Shown here: positions 1 through 11,726 of the stretch, piece by piece | Position numbering within the stretch: position 1 is the stretch's first letter | Layout: each line of letters starts with the position of its first letter | DNA from: Deinococcus hopiensis KR-140 | Lineage (GTDB): Bacteria > Deinococcota > Deinococci > Deinococcales > Deinococcaceae | Assembly (NCBI GenBank): GCA_943327755.2 | Contig: CALPYF020000018.1 | Coordinates: 16,419 to 80,418 of the forward strand | Direction: 5' to 3' | Length of the DNA stretch: 64,000 nucleotides | Notes under the pieces: model-generated | What the model was told of the DNA's origin: nothing | What the model saw: the letters and a program-made list of their open reading frames with translations, nothing else | Database searches by the model: none | Translations under genes and position numbers: made by a program

Positions 1-158
<158 letters not shown>

Positions 159-201
159 GTCACCGGCTGCGCCTGACCTGACCGGCAGCGGCGAGTACCT
201 C

Positions 202-732
202 GTGCCGGACGTCCTGCGGCCCGGCCTGACCCTGGTGCTGGTGGGCACTGCGCCCAGCCGCATCAGCGCCGCCGCCCGCGCGTACTACGCCAACCCCGGC
301 AACCGCTTCTGGCGCACCCTGCACGAGGTCGGCCTGACCCCGGGCCTGCTCCTGCCGCAGGAGTACCCGCGCCTGCCCGAGTTCGGCATCGGCCTGACCG
401 ACGTCGCCAAGCGGCACAGCGGCGTGGACGCCGCCCTGCCCGCAGGCGCCTGGGCGCCCGACGAACTGCGCGCCAAACTGCGCGCCCACCAGCCCCGACT
501 GGTCGCCTTCACCAGCAAACGCGGCGCCGCCGAGACGCTGGGCGTCCCCACCGGCCGCCTGCCCTACGGGCAGCAGCCCCAGACCCTGGAAGGCTGCGAA
601 CTGTGGGTAATGCCCAGCACCAGCCCCCTGGGGCAGACGCACTTCCAGCTGGCACCCTGGCAGGCCCTCGCCGCGCGCGTGCAGGCGCTGCGCAGGAACC
701 CGGACGCCCCGGACACCGTACCGGCATCATGA
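202..732 (+). CDS. mug: G/U mismatch-specific DNA glycosylase (Mug)
   Basis: Uracil-DNA glycosylase superfamily enzyme that excises uracil or thymine opposite guanine. Recognised from VPDVLRPGLTLVLVGTAPS, the PGNRFW motif, GIGLTDVAKR, and the late motif MPSTSPLGQTHF. In Mug enzymes the GINPG-like loop near the N-terminus holds the catalytic residue; here it reads GTAPS, as in Deinococcus-type Mug. The start is uncertain. The GTG at 202 gives 176 aa, but codon use already looks coding from about 175, and the only earlier ATG/GTG/TTG in frame is GTG 73, deep inside the upstream gene. A GGAGGAA stretch at 134-140 has no normal start codon after it. The stop overlaps the next gene's ATG by 3 nt (730-732 in ATGA). 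Confidence 0.85.
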   Translation: MPDVLRPGLTLVLVGTAPSRISAAARAYYANPGNRFWRTLHEVGLTPGLLLPQEYPRLPEFGIGLTDVAKRHSGVDAALPAGAWAPDELRAKLRAHQPRLVAFTSKRGAAETLGVPTGRLPYGQQPQTLEGCELWVMPSTSPLGQTHFQLAPWQALAARVQALRRNPDAPDTVPAS

Positions 733-1487
733 CGCGCTCCCGCACGATCCTGCGGGGCGGCGTGCGCGCCGCCCGCGACCTGCTCAGCCCCCCCACCCAT
801 GGCCCTCTGAACCCCGCCGACCCCTGGCGACTCCAGCCGGGCCGCGACCCGCGCGCCGCCCTGGCCCACGGCCGCACCCAGGCCCGCCGCTTCGCCGGGG
901 TCGGCCTGCTGGCCGTGCTGACCCTGACCGCCCTGTCGTTCCTGGGCACGCTGGCCGTCCTGCTGGGCATCGGCGTGGCGTCCGGCAGTGATGTCGCCGG
1001 ATGGCTGCTGGGCGCCACGCTGCTCCTGAGCCTGATCGTGATCGGCTGGAGCGTCCGCCGCGCCCGCCGCCTGCTGCGCGCCCCCACGCCCGACCCCCTG
1101 ACCCTGGAAGCCGCCCCCCCGGACGAGCAGGACCTGCTGCGCACCCTGCGCCAGCACGAACGCGCCCTGCCCGCCCCCACCCTCCCGGCCCTCCTGGGCG
1201 CCGTGACCGCCACCCGCGACGCCCTGCGCGCCACCGCGCACACCACCACCCTCACCCGTGACGTTTTCGACGCCCGGCAGGCCGCCCGCGAGGACCTGCC
1301 CCGCATCCTGGACACCTACCAGACGGCCGCGCCGCAGGGCCGCGACGACCGGGAACTGACCCGGCAGCTGCGCCTGATCGAGGACCGCATGGCCCGCATC
1401 GCCCAGGAGCAGGCCGAATCACAGCGGCGCGACCAACAGGCCGCGACGACCTACCTGCGCGACAAATACACGCCCCCGCAGGACTGA
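729..1487 (+). CDS. Hypothetical membrane protein with coiled C-terminus
   Basis: 252 aa, family not recognised. The ATG at 729 overlaps the mug stop (ATGA), so the two are probably translationally coupled. Two adjacent hydrophobic helices lie at about residues 57-80 and 86-107, separated by a short GSD-containing turn, so the protein is a helical hairpin in the membrane. After it come an Arg-rich stretch and a charged, helical C-terminal region rich in Glu, Arg and Gln that could form a coiled coil. The function is unknown; pairing with mug may be only positional. Confidence 0.7.
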   Translation: MTRSRTILRGGVRAARDLLSPPTHGPLNPADPWRLQPGRDPRAALAHGRTQARRFAGVGLLAVLTLTALSFLGTLAVLLGIGVASGSDVAGWLLGATLLLSLIVIGWSVRRARRLLRAPTPDPLTLEAAPPDEQDLLRTLRQHERALPAPTLPALLGAVTATRDALRATAHTTTLTRDVFDARQAAREDLPRILDTYQTAAPQGRDDRELTRQLRLIEDRMARIAQEQAESQRRDQQAATTYLRDKYTPPQD

Positions 1488-1498
1488 CCGCAGAACTC

Positions 1499-1529
1499 AG
1501 AGGTCGTGAGGCAGCCCTTCACGACCTCT
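1499..1529 (+). terminator. Hairpin terminator after the mug operon
   Basis: Perfect 11-bp stem AGAGGTCGTGA / TCACGACCTCT (1499-1509 with 1519-1529) and a 9-nt loop, 12 nt after the stop of the membrane-protein gene. There is no long T-run, so it may be an inefficient or Rho-assisted terminator. Confidence 0.55.
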
Positions 1530-1638
1530 GGAGTCTGCTGCGGGGTGCCCTTCCTGAAGAAGCCATACAGGAACGCCCAAGTCCCGTCAAGGCAGTCCGG
1601 GACACTGCGGCGCCCCCCGCCTGCCACCCTGGGGGCCT

Positions 1639-3060
1639 ATGCGCCGCGCCTCCCTTCTCCTCCCGCTGCTCGGGGCCCTGAGCTTCCCGGTGGCTGCCCA
1701 GGACGCCGCCCTGGACGACCTGAACGCCCAGGCGGCCGCCACGCTGAACCTCGTGCCTGTCACGCGCGTCGTGCGACCCGGCCTCGTGGTGCCCGGCACG
1801 CCGAAAGACCTGAACGCCAGCGTCACCGTCCGCTACGGGTCCGCCAGACCGGCCGCCGTGCTGCTGCTCATGCCCGGCTACCTGGGCGGCGCGGGCAGCT
1901 TCGACCGGCTGGCGCGGCAACTCGTGATCCTCGACCCCACGCTGGCCGTGTGGGCGGTGGACCGCCGCGCGAACCTGCTGGAGGACCACGCGCCGCTGCT
2001 CTCGGGCGGCGCCCCGCAACTGGCGCAGATCGTGCAGCGCGGCCTGTCCACCCGCACGCCCGCCAGCCTGCCGTTCATGAAGGACTGGGGCCTGGAGGTC
2101 ACCCTGCGCGACTGGCGCGCCGCCGTGCTGGAAGCCCGCACCCTCACCCCGAACGTGTTCATCGGCGGGCACTCCATGGGCGGCACCCTGACCGGCCTGT
2201 ACGCCACGTACGACTTCAGCGGCGCGCGCGGCGCGAAGGACGTGCGCGGCCTGATCATGCTCGACGGCCTGCCCGGCCTGATGAGCGGCAAGGCACTCAC
2301 GACCGACCAGTACGAGCAGGGCGCCATGAACCCCCTGGGGCCGCTGCCCGGCCTGAACACCCTGACCCGCAGCCCCTACGTGGACGCCCTGTACTTCAGT
2401 CCCGCGCTGGCCGCCCGCGCCGCCGCGCAGGCCCGGCTGGCCGCGCTGCAACCCGACGCGGCCGCCCCGCAGAACGGTTTCACGGCGTTCCCCGCCACGA
2501 ACCTCGCCGCCGCCATGACCCGCCTGGACCAGCGGTACGCGCTGCTGCCGTTCCTGGCGATCCGCGCCGGGCACGCCACGAACGCCAGCGACGCCCCGTA
2601 CCTCCTGAACCGCGTGCTGGGCGCAAAGGACACCCGCTGGATCACCGGCGCGGCCGACCCGGCCCGGCCCGTCGGGTGGGGCAGCGAGGCCGGGCAGGTC
2701 ACCGACGCCCGCGACTTCGTCCGCCGCTACCTGACCCCCCAGAGCGACTACGCCGAGTGGTACTTCCCGAACCGCCTGACCCTGGACTTGGCCGCCGCGC
2801 GCACCGACACGACCGGCACGCCCTTCGAGAAGACCCTGCCGGTCCGCAGCGCCCGCGACCTGAGCCTGCCGGTCCTGGGCATCGCCGCCGAGCAGGGCGT
2901 GACGACCGAGGCGCAGTTCCGCGAGTACGCCGCCGGCACCCGCGTGCCGCTGACCGTACACACCCTGAAGGGCGCGGCGCACCTGGACATCACCACCGCC
3001 AGCGGCGATCAGGCCGCCCGCTGGATTCTCGACTGGCTGCGGCCCCTGCGCCGCGCGTAG
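1639..3060 (+). CDS. Secreted alpha/beta hydrolase
   Basis: 473 aa. The N-terminus has two Arg, a hydrophobic core and PVAAQDA, a clear type I signal peptide, so the protein is exported. GHSMGG at about residues 177-182 is the nucleophile elbow (Ser about 179). Around it are the oxyanion-side MPGYLGGAGSF and a C-terminal KGAAHLDITTASGD stretch that should supply the catalytic His. The size exceeds a minimal hydrolase (about 280 aa), so a lid or insert is likely. The substrate is unknown: esterase, lipase or dienelactone-type activity are all possible. It is separated from upstream genes by a hairpin and stands alone. Confidence 0.75.
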   Translation: MRRASLLLPLLGALSFPVAAQDAALDDLNAQAAATLNLVPVTRVVRPGLVVPGTPKDLNASVTVRYGSARPAAVLLLMPGYLGGAGSFDRLARQLVILDPTLAVWAVDRRANLLEDHAPLLSGGAPQLAQIVQRGLSTRTPASLPFMKDWGLEVTLRDWRAAVLEARTLTPNVFIGGHSMGGTLTGLYATYDFSGARGAKDVRGLIMLDGLPGLMSGKALTTDQYEQGAMNPLGPLPGLNTLTRSPYVDALYFSPALAARAAAQARLAALQPDAAAPQNGFTAFPATNLAAAMTRLDQRYALLPFLAIRAGHATNASDAPYLLNRVLGAKDTRWITGAADPARPVGWGSEAGQVTDARDFVRRYLTPQSDYAEWYFPNRLTLDLAAARTDTTGTPFEKTLPVRSARDLSLPVLGIAAEQGVTTEAQFREYAAGTRVPLTVHTLKGAAHLDITTASGDQAARWILDWLRPLRRA

Positions 3061-3072
3061 GTCAGCGCCTGC

Positions 3073-3381
3073 TCACCACGTCTCGTCGTCCAGGTCCTCG
3101 CGTTTGCCATCCCGGCGGGCCCGGCGGCGCTCCTCCTTGCCGCCCTTGCGTTTGGGCTTGGGCGGCAGGGACAGCACGTACAGGCGCTCCGGCTGGCACG
3201 GCGCGGGAATCTCCCCCAGGGCGTCCACCGGGTCAGCCGTGCGCAGGTTCCCGATCACGTGCGCGTGCCGCTCCCCGCAGTACGGGCAGGCGTCCACCAC
3301 CCAGAACATCACCCGCGTGCCCGGCATGTCCCGCAGGGTCACGAACGCCGGTTGCGGGGAACGCCGATCCTTCTTCGCCAT
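3073..3381 (-). CDS. Small hypothetical protein with CPYCG motif
   Basis: 102 aa, starting MAKKDRRS. A single CPYCGERHAH motif in the middle resembles half of a zinc ribbon or a redox CxxC; the only other Cys is in APCQ. The C-terminus is very basic (KPKRKGGKEERRRARRDGK). A longer upstream ORF exists in this frame, but the ATG at 3381 is preferred because a TACGCT -10 box lies 8 nt upstream (3390-3395), the leaderless arrangement seen all over this window. Nucleic-acid binding is an inference only. Confidence 0.7.
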   Translation of the reverse strand: MAKKDRRSPQPAFVTLRDMPGTRVMFWVVDACPYCGERHAHVIGNLRTADPVDALGEIPAPCQPERLYVLSLPPKPKRKGGKEERRRARRDGKREDLDDETW

Positions 3382-3389
3382 AGGCGCGC

Positions 3390-3395
3390 AGCGTA
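3390..3395 (-). promoter_or_regulatory. -10 box TACGCT of the 3381 gene
   Basis: On the minus strand TACGCT is followed by 8 nt and the ATG, predicting an mRNA that begins at or next to the start codon. Confidence 0.5.
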
Positions 3396-3467
3396 CCCCT
3401 GCCCCCCGCGCGCATGTGTGGCCCGCACCCCCATGCCCGGCCCAGGCGGGGGCAGGCCGCGCTCCCG

Positions 3468-4328
3468 TTACACGTCCTCGTCGCCGTCGCGCATGTACGT
3501 CACGATGCTGCGGCAGTGCGTGAAGCCCGCGCGGGCGTACAGGGCGCGGGCGGGTTTCATGTGGTCGTGCGCGCGGACCCGCAGTGTGCGGACCTCCGGG
3601 TGGGTCTCGGCCTCGGCGGCGGCCAGCGCCAGTAGCTTCAGCCCGTAGCCCTGGGCGCGCTCGGCGGGGTGCACCGCGAGGTACGTGACGTCCGCGCGGG
3701 CCTCCTCGGGGCGGAATTCCAGTTCCGCGAACCCCACCGGCTGATCCCCGCGCAGCAGCGCCACCAGCCGCACGTCGTCCCGCGCGAAGTGACCGTCGAA
3801 CTGCTCGGGCGTCCAGGTCAGGCGGCCCGCCCAGGCGTCCTCGCTGGACTTGAACAGCTCGCGGTACGCCGCGATGGGCAGCCTGCGCACGATGCGGTGT
3901 CCGGCGGGCGCGCAGGCGTGCGGCGTCAGGCGGTCCAGCGGCGCGCTGTAGAAGTCGGTGGTGTGCATCGCCGCGAAGCCCGCGCCCTCCAGCGCCGCGC
4001 GCACCGGCAGGTTCTCCTGCGCCGCGAACGCGTACACCGGCAGGCCGTCCGTGTGGGCCAGCGCGCGCCCCAGCAGGGCCTGCATGTGCCCGCCGTCGCT
4101 GACGGGCCCCTCCAGCACCAGGCCGTCCCGGAAGGGGGACAGCGCGCAGTACGCCAGCACGCCCTCGTCGTCCACGTCCACGAGGCAGAGGTTGTCCTCG
4201 CATTCGGTCTGCAGTTCGCGCGGGTCGCGGGCGTCGGGGGAGAACACCTCGCGTTCGGGGGCGTCGTCCATCCAGGTGAGCAGGGCGAGCACGTCGGGGA
4301 CATCGGTGGCCAGCATGGGTCGGATCAT
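3468..4328 (-). CDS. GNAT-family N-acetyltransferase
   Basis: 286 aa. The C-terminal half carries a standard GNAT core: VTYLAVHPAERAQGYGLKLL, where R/Q-x-x-G-x-G/A is the acetyl-CoA pyrophosphate loop, then RVRAHDHMKPARALYARAGF. The N-terminal half (MIRPMLATDVPDVLALL ... EGAGF) looks like a second, degenerate GNAT fold, so this is probably a tandem GNAT. The start is fixed by a good GGAGGT Shine-Dalgarno 6 nt upstream (about 4335-4340 on the plus strand). A -10-like TAGGCT lies about 70 nt upstream, so this gene has a real leader. The substrate is unknown. Confidence 0.8.
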   Translation of the reverse strand: MIRPMLATDVPDVLALLTWMDDAPEREVFSPDARDPRELQTECEDNLCLVDVDDEGVLAYCALSPFRDGLVLEGPVSDGGHMQALLGRALAHTDGLPVYAFAAQENLPVRAALEGAGFAAMHTTDFYSAPLDRLTPHACAPAGHRIVRRLPIAAYRELFKSSEDAWAGRLTWTPEQFDGHFARDDVRLVALLRGDQPVGFAELEFRPEEARADVTYLAVHPAERAQGYGLKLLALAAAEAETHPEVRTLRVRAHDHMKPARALYARAGFTHCRSIVTYMRDGDEDV

Positions 4329-4465
4329 GAGGTGACCTCCAGGAAGGACCAGGGCAGCGGGAGAACGTGACGTCGGGAGCGGTGTGGGTGCTGACTCCCA
4401 GCCTAGAGAGGCCGGGCCGGGCGCGTCTGTTCCGCCGCTCACCCTGCGCCGCCGGGGGCGCGTGA

Positions 4466-4600
4466 TATGCTGCGCGCATGCCCTGAACAGGGTACGCCGC
4501 CTGCCTCCCCACAGACACGAAGCCGTGTTTGAGGGGCCTTTTCTTTTTTGAGAGCTTCTCATGGAAAGGGGCGGCCACGCAGCGCCGCCAGCAGGCCCGG
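4466..4600 (+). promoter_or_regulatory. Promoter and structured leader before the DUF4258-like gene
   Basis: A TATGCT -10 box (4466-4471) is followed 6 nt later by ATG-CCC-TGA, a two-codon ORF. The leader then holds a CCCTG-aa-CAGGG hairpin, an ACACG-aagc-CGTGT hairpin and a T-rich run (about 4530-4545), which looks like an attenuator. A GAGA-gct-TCTC hairpin follows. What it senses is unknown; a free small RNA is an alternative. Confidence 0.4.
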
Positions 4601-4621
4601 AAGAACCGGAGGTGCACCGCC

Positions 4622-5308
<687 letters not shown>

Positions 5309-5368
5309 GCGGCGGCTGGGGCACCGGGCCCGGACGGTGCCGGACCCTGGCGGCACGTGGGCACGCTC

Positions 5369-5374
5369 TACACT
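5369..5374 (+). promoter_or_regulatory. -10 box TACACT of the 5382 gene
   Basis: TACACT followed by 7 nt and ATG 5382; predicts a leaderless mRNA. Confidence 0.55.
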
Positions 5375-6076
5375 GGCGGGCATGACCCTACCCGACAGCG
5401 CCCAGCAGGTGATCGGCGGGGCCACGGTCCTTCTGCTGCTGTGGCTGCTGCGGCCCCTGGTCCGTGCCGGACTGAGCTGGACCCGGGCGCGCCGCACGCC
5501 GCCCCCGCCGCCCCGTGACCCGCAGGACGAGTGGCGGCAGCGTGAGGCGTCACACCGCCGGGACGTCCTGAGGCCCGGATTGCTGCACGTCGCGTTCGAC
5601 CGCGAGAGCGTCAGCCTGGGTGACGACAGCGAAGCGCACTGGCGTCTGCTGATGTTCGAGGAGAACCTGCCGCTTTCCGCCGTGCTGGGCCGCCCGATCT
5701 TCCGGGTGCTGGCGTCCGTGCCGGGCGGGCAGGCGACCTGGCTGCTCGAACTGCGCGAGGACCTCCGGACACCGCAGCGATCAGCGGCGGATGAACTGGA
5801 ACGTCCGGGCCTCGTGCGGGTCACGCCCCTGGCGGTCGTGGCGCAGCAGTGGTCCGCGCCCCGGCTGCTGCACGCGGACGTCCCGGTCTCCCGACTGATG
5901 GGGGCCACAATGCACGCCCGCTACCTGGGCCGGCAGGACCCGGCAGAAGTGGCCGCGTCCACCCACCCCATCCGGGAGGAGGAGACCGGCGCGAGCACCG
6001 CGTACGACGAGGCGCAGGTGGGCGCGAACGACCGCGTGATGATCCGCGTCCGCCCCCATCCGCCGGGCACTGCCGG

Positions 6077-7290
<1,214 letters not shown>

Positions 7291-7294
<4 letters not shown>

Positions 7295-7752
7295 GGGGTG
7301 GCCTCCGGGAGGGGGGTGGTACTCAGGGTTTCCAGGCCCGCCGTGACGGCGTCCAGCTGTGAACCCAGGCGGGTCAGGGCGGGCTGCGTGGCGTGCTGAA
7401 GGGTCTGCATGGCGGCCCCCCACAGCTGCGCCCCGGCGGGCGTGACGTGCAGCGCGTGACGCCGGGCGTCCGTGGGGTGCGGGGCGTGCGCGACGGCCCC
7501 CGCATCCTGCAGGTGCCGCAGGGCGCGGGCGACCTCGTAGCGGGGCAGATCCAGCGTCCGGGCGAGGTCACTGGGCGTCTGCGGCCCCGCCTGCACGTGG
7601 CTGAGAATCAGGAAGGCGCGCAGGTCCAGGCCGTGCTCGCGCGCCAGGGCGGTCTGCACCTGCCCGCTGAGGCCCTGCCACGCCGTCCAGTACGCCGCCA
7701 GGAATCGCAGCGGCTGCCGCGTGAGATCCGGCGTGAGGTGGTCGGGTGACAT
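7291..7752 (-). CDS. MarR-family transcriptional regulator
   Basis: 153 aa winged-helix protein. [59 protein letters not shown] is the helix-turn-helix, followed by the [13 protein letters not shown] wing and a C-terminal dimerisation helix. Start chosen at ATG 7752 (MSPDHL). It is the first gene of the operon with the P450 (4-nt overlap). A perfect TTGCA-TTC-TGCAA palindrome sits 2 nt upstream of the start codon, so autorepression of the operon is likely. Confidence 0.85.
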
Positions 7753-7754
7753 GA

Positions 7755-7767
7755 TTGCATTCTGCAA
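7755..7767. promoter_or_regulatory. Candidate MarR operator
   Basis: Perfect inverted repeat TTGCA-TTC-TGCAA immediately upstream of marR, the size and position expected for a MarR dimer site that would block transcription of marR-P450. Confidence 0.5.
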
Positions 7768-7787
7768 CAATCTGGATGAGTGTCGCT

Positions 7788-7808
7788 GAGAGTGGGGAGT
7801 GGTGAGTG
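7788..7808 (+). repeat. Heptamer array GNGAGTG x3
   Basis: Three tandem 7-mers GAGAGTG, GGGAGTG and GTGAGTG in the marR-purH gap. They belong to the second heptamer family, also seen at 28251-28320. Confidence 0.6.
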
Positions 7809-7853
7809 GGTCGGCTTGACATGGGCGGGTCCGCTGCGCAAACGCTGTTGACC

Positions 7854-7895
7854 ATCCGCCATCCGCCATCCGCCATCCGCCATCCGCCATCAACC
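7854..7895 (+). repeat. Heptamer array ATCCGCC x5
   Basis: Five identical 7-mers (7854-7888) followed by one diverged unit, ATCAACC. Shifted by one base the unit is TCCGCCA, and the last unit equals the TCAACCA repeat found at 52724. Noncoding. Confidence 0.85.
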
Positions 7896-7905
7896 CAAAA
7901 GAAAG

Positions 7906-7929
7906 GGGTGGACGCCGCCACGTCCACCC
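7906..7929 (-). terminator. purH terminator
   Basis: On the minus strand CGTCCACCC (7921-7929 on plus) pairs with GGGTGGACG (7906-7914); after it the transcript reads CTTTCTTTTGGG. A Rho-independent terminator about 20 nt past the purH stop. Confidence 0.75.
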
Positions 7930-7950
7930 GGGGGGTTCAGGGTTGAGAGG

Positions 7951-9534
<1,584 letters not shown>

Positions 9535-9817
9535 TGTGACCTCCGAGGACCCCGCCACGGGGGCGGGGATCGACCCAGGCGCGCGATCAGGAAAAAGTCC
9601 GTGTCGGGGGCTTCCCCGTGGTGTGCCCACGTTCAGCGCCAGTCGCCCCCCGGCCCGAGCGGCAGTGTACCGCCCAAGTCGCCGGCGCGCGCCTGAGCTG
9701 TCCGGCACTGTGGGCGGCCTTCACCCTTCGGGGGAGAGGGGGGTAGGTGCTCCGGAAAGTGCGCAGCGGCCCACCAAGCCGCCTCCCTACAGTGGAGCAC
9801 CTGGAGGTGAAGTCCCC

Positions 9818-11065
9818 CTGCCGCATCCCGCTCCCCTACGCCCCGCCCTGCTGGACGCCGCTGCGCCCCTGCGCCGCACGGGGTTCCTGCCGCCGCGCGC
9901 GCCCCTGCTGAACCTCCCCGGTCCCTTCCAGGCCGTGCCCGACCTGATTCCCGCCCTGGCCGGCGCCTACGGGGCGGGCGGCGTGCGCCCCCTGATCCGC
10001 GAGGCCGCGGCCTCCTGGCCCGCCGACCTGACGCGGCAGGCCGACGCCCTGACCCCGGACGAACAGGACGCGCTGCTGTCGGCCGCCGCGATCCTGATGC
10101 ACCTGTACCGCTGGGCCGCCGTGCCCGTCCACCCGGACCGGTTCCACGAGACGCCGGACTTTCCCCGCGCGCTGGACGGCCTGTTCCGGCACCTGAGCGC
10201 CGCGCGGGGCCTGCCGCCCTGCGGGGGGCTGTACACCCTGAAATACCTCAACTGGCGCAGCCCGGACGTGGCGCCCGGCGCGGCGTACGACGCGGCGACC
10301 CTGCACGCCGGGAACGTCCGGATCGCCCACTCCTGGCAGGAGGGCGAGGCGGGGGAGCAGCTGGACCTGTGGATCCAGACCTTCGTGCTGGCCGAGGCGC
10401 GCGGGCAGGCGGTCCTGGTGGCCGGGCTGGACGCCGTGCAGGCCGCGCACGAGCACGACCGGGACGCGCTGGCGGGCGCGCTGGAGGCCCTACACCACGC
10501 GGTCCGAGCCCTGGCGCGCGAGATCAACGTGTTCATGCGTTTCCACGTGATCCGCACCGACCTGTGGCGCGTGCTGACCCAGCCCACCTTCGGGTGGGGC
10601 CTGACCGAACGCGGCACGCTGCTCGAGGGCGCCAGCGGCCTGCAACTGGGCGCCACGCAGTTCGCGGACCTGACGCTGGGCGTGCCGTTCAGCGGCCCGC
10701 TGGGCGCGGCGCTCCTCGCATCCCGCGCGTACCTGCCGCCCGAACAGCGCGCCCTGCTGAACGCCTGGGACGCCCACCACGGCGACGTGCGCGCCGCCGT
10801 GCAGACCTGGGGGGACAGCCGCGCACGCGACCTTTACAGCGCCTGCGTGCAGGACATGGAACGCTGGCGCGTCAGCCACCGCGAGCGCGGTGCGGCGTAC
10901 CTGCGCGGCGACGGGCGCTCACACGTGATGGCCTCCACCGGCACGCAGTTCGAGGCGGGCGTGCCGCACGATCAGGCCTTCCGGGACCTGATGACCACCC
11001 GCGTGGACGACACCCGCTCCCGGCGCCTCGACCCGGACGGCAACTGGCCCGGACGACGTGCGTGA
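9818..11065 (+). CDS. Indoleamine 2,3-dioxygenase-superfamily protein, proximal His replaced
   Basis: 415 aa. By eye it aligns along its whole length with IDO-type heme dioxygenases: GFLPPRAPLLNLPGPF at the N-terminus, LHLYRWA, LPPCGGLYTLKYLNWRS, EARGQAVL, a late YLPPEQRALL, and a C-terminal YSACV..M stretch. In human IDO1 the motif is YMPPAHRNFL and its His is the proximal heme ligand; here that position is Gln (CAG 10745-10747). A PrnB-like or inactive relative is possible. No ATG/GTG/TTG fits the start. A GGAGGT at about 9804-9808 points to CTG 9818 as start. A CTACAGT -10-like box lies just upstream (about 9787-9793). Confidence 0.65.
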   Translation: MPHPAPLRPALLDAAAPLRRTGFLPPRAPLLNLPGPFQAVPDLIPALAGAYGAGGVRPLIREAAASWPADLTRQADALTPDEQDALLSAAAILMHLYRWAAVPVHPDRFHETPDFPRALDGLFRHLSAARGLPPCGGLYTLKYLNWRSPDVAPGAAYDAATLHAGNVRIAHSWQEGEAGEQLDLWIQTFVLAEARGQAVLVAGLDAVQAAHEHDRDALAGALEALHHAVRALAREINVFMRFHVIRTDLWRVLTQPTFGWGLTERGTLLEGASGLQLGATQFADLTLGVPFSGPLGAALLASRAYLPPEQRALLNAWDAHHGDVRAAVQTWGDSRARDLYSACVQDMERWRVSHRERGAAYLRGDGRSHVMASTGTQFEAGVPHDQAFRDLMTTRVDDTRSRRLDPDGNWPGRRA

Positions 11066-11071
11066 TGACGC

Positions 11072-11110
11072 AGAGGTCGGCCTGTAGGGAATCCCCACGG
11101 GCCGACCTCT
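11072..11110. terminator. Bidirectional hairpin between convergent genes
   Basis: 11-bp perfect stem AGAGGTCGGCC / GGCCGACCTCT (11072-11082 with 11100-11110), 17-nt loop. It lies between the convergent IDO-like gene and the 11121 gene. Confidence 0.6.
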
Positions 11111-11120
11111 CCCGGCAGAG

Positions 11121-11684
11121 TCAGTTGCTGTTGCCGCTGCCGTCCGGGGAGGGCGCGATCAGGGGGGACGGGGTGGCGTCCGGGGCGGGGGTCTCGCCCT
11201 GGCCCAGCAGGGCGCGCAGTTCCTCGATCACGGCGCGTTCCCTGTCGTTCACCTGCTCGCCGCCGATCCCCAGGAAGCCGCCTTCCTTCGCGGCGCCCGC
11301 GGTGCGTTCGGCCACGTTGATCAGCATGGCGCGGTACGCGGCGGCGTCCTCGGGGCTGGCCTTCGCGGAGACCAGCCACGCGGCCTGACGCACGCCCTGG
11401 AGGCTCTGCTCGCGGGCTTCTTCCATGTTCCGGGCGCGCTCCTGGTGCGGCATGGCCTGCGGGTCGGGGGCGGTGCCCAGCAGGTCGGCGGCCATGGCCT
11501 CCAGCAGCGGCGTGCGGGTGTGCGCACTGACGCTCTCGCGCACGGCCTGCCCGATGGCCTGCGCCTCGGCGACCAGCCCGGTCAGGCCGCTGGGGCTGGC
11601 GGCGACGACCGCCGCGCCGGCCCGGCCGGGACCGGTCATGACCTTGAACCACTCGTCTGCCGTGAAGTTGTCCTTGATACCCAT
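11121..11684 (-). CDS. Conserved-looking hypothetical protein
   Basis: 187 aa, soluble and helical, starting MGIKDNFTADEWFKVMTGP. The pattern of DEW, then an Ala-rich AGAAVVAASPSGLTGLVAE helix, resembles uncharacterised bacterial families whose N-termini read SxEEW...PxxAGxAVVAASPSG; no function is known to me. It ends in a low-complexity Pro/Ser/Asn tail. A TACCCT -10 box 6 nt upstream of the ATG indicates a leaderless transcript. Confidence 0.7.
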   Translation of the reverse strand: MGIKDNFTADEWFKVMTGPGRAGAAVVAASPSGLTGLVAEAQAIGQAVRESVSAHTRTPLLEAMAADLLGTAPDPQAMPHQERARNMEEAREQSLQGVRQAAWLVSAKASPEDAAAYRAMLINVAERTAGAAKEGGFLGIGGEQVNDRERAVIEELRALLGQGETPAPDATPSPLIAPSPDGSGNSN

Positions 11685-11690
11685 ACCTTC

Positions 11691-11696
11691 AGGGTA
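11691..11696 (-). promoter_or_regulatory. -10 box TACCCT of the 11684 gene
   Basis: TACCCT on the minus strand, 6 nt before the ATG at 11684; leaderless arrangement. Confidence 0.5.
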
Positions 11697-11726
11697 CGGG
11701 CCGGGCGGCGGGGCCGTGTTCGGCGT

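Noticed and set aside
1506..3383. 625-codon frame overlapping the secreted hydrolase on the same strand
   Set aside because: Pro/Arg-rich low-complexity translation in a shifted frame; the hydrolase frame has a signal peptide and catalytic motifs.
7854..7895. Short tandem repeat considered as CRISPR
   Set aside because: 7-bp period, no spacers, no cas genes.
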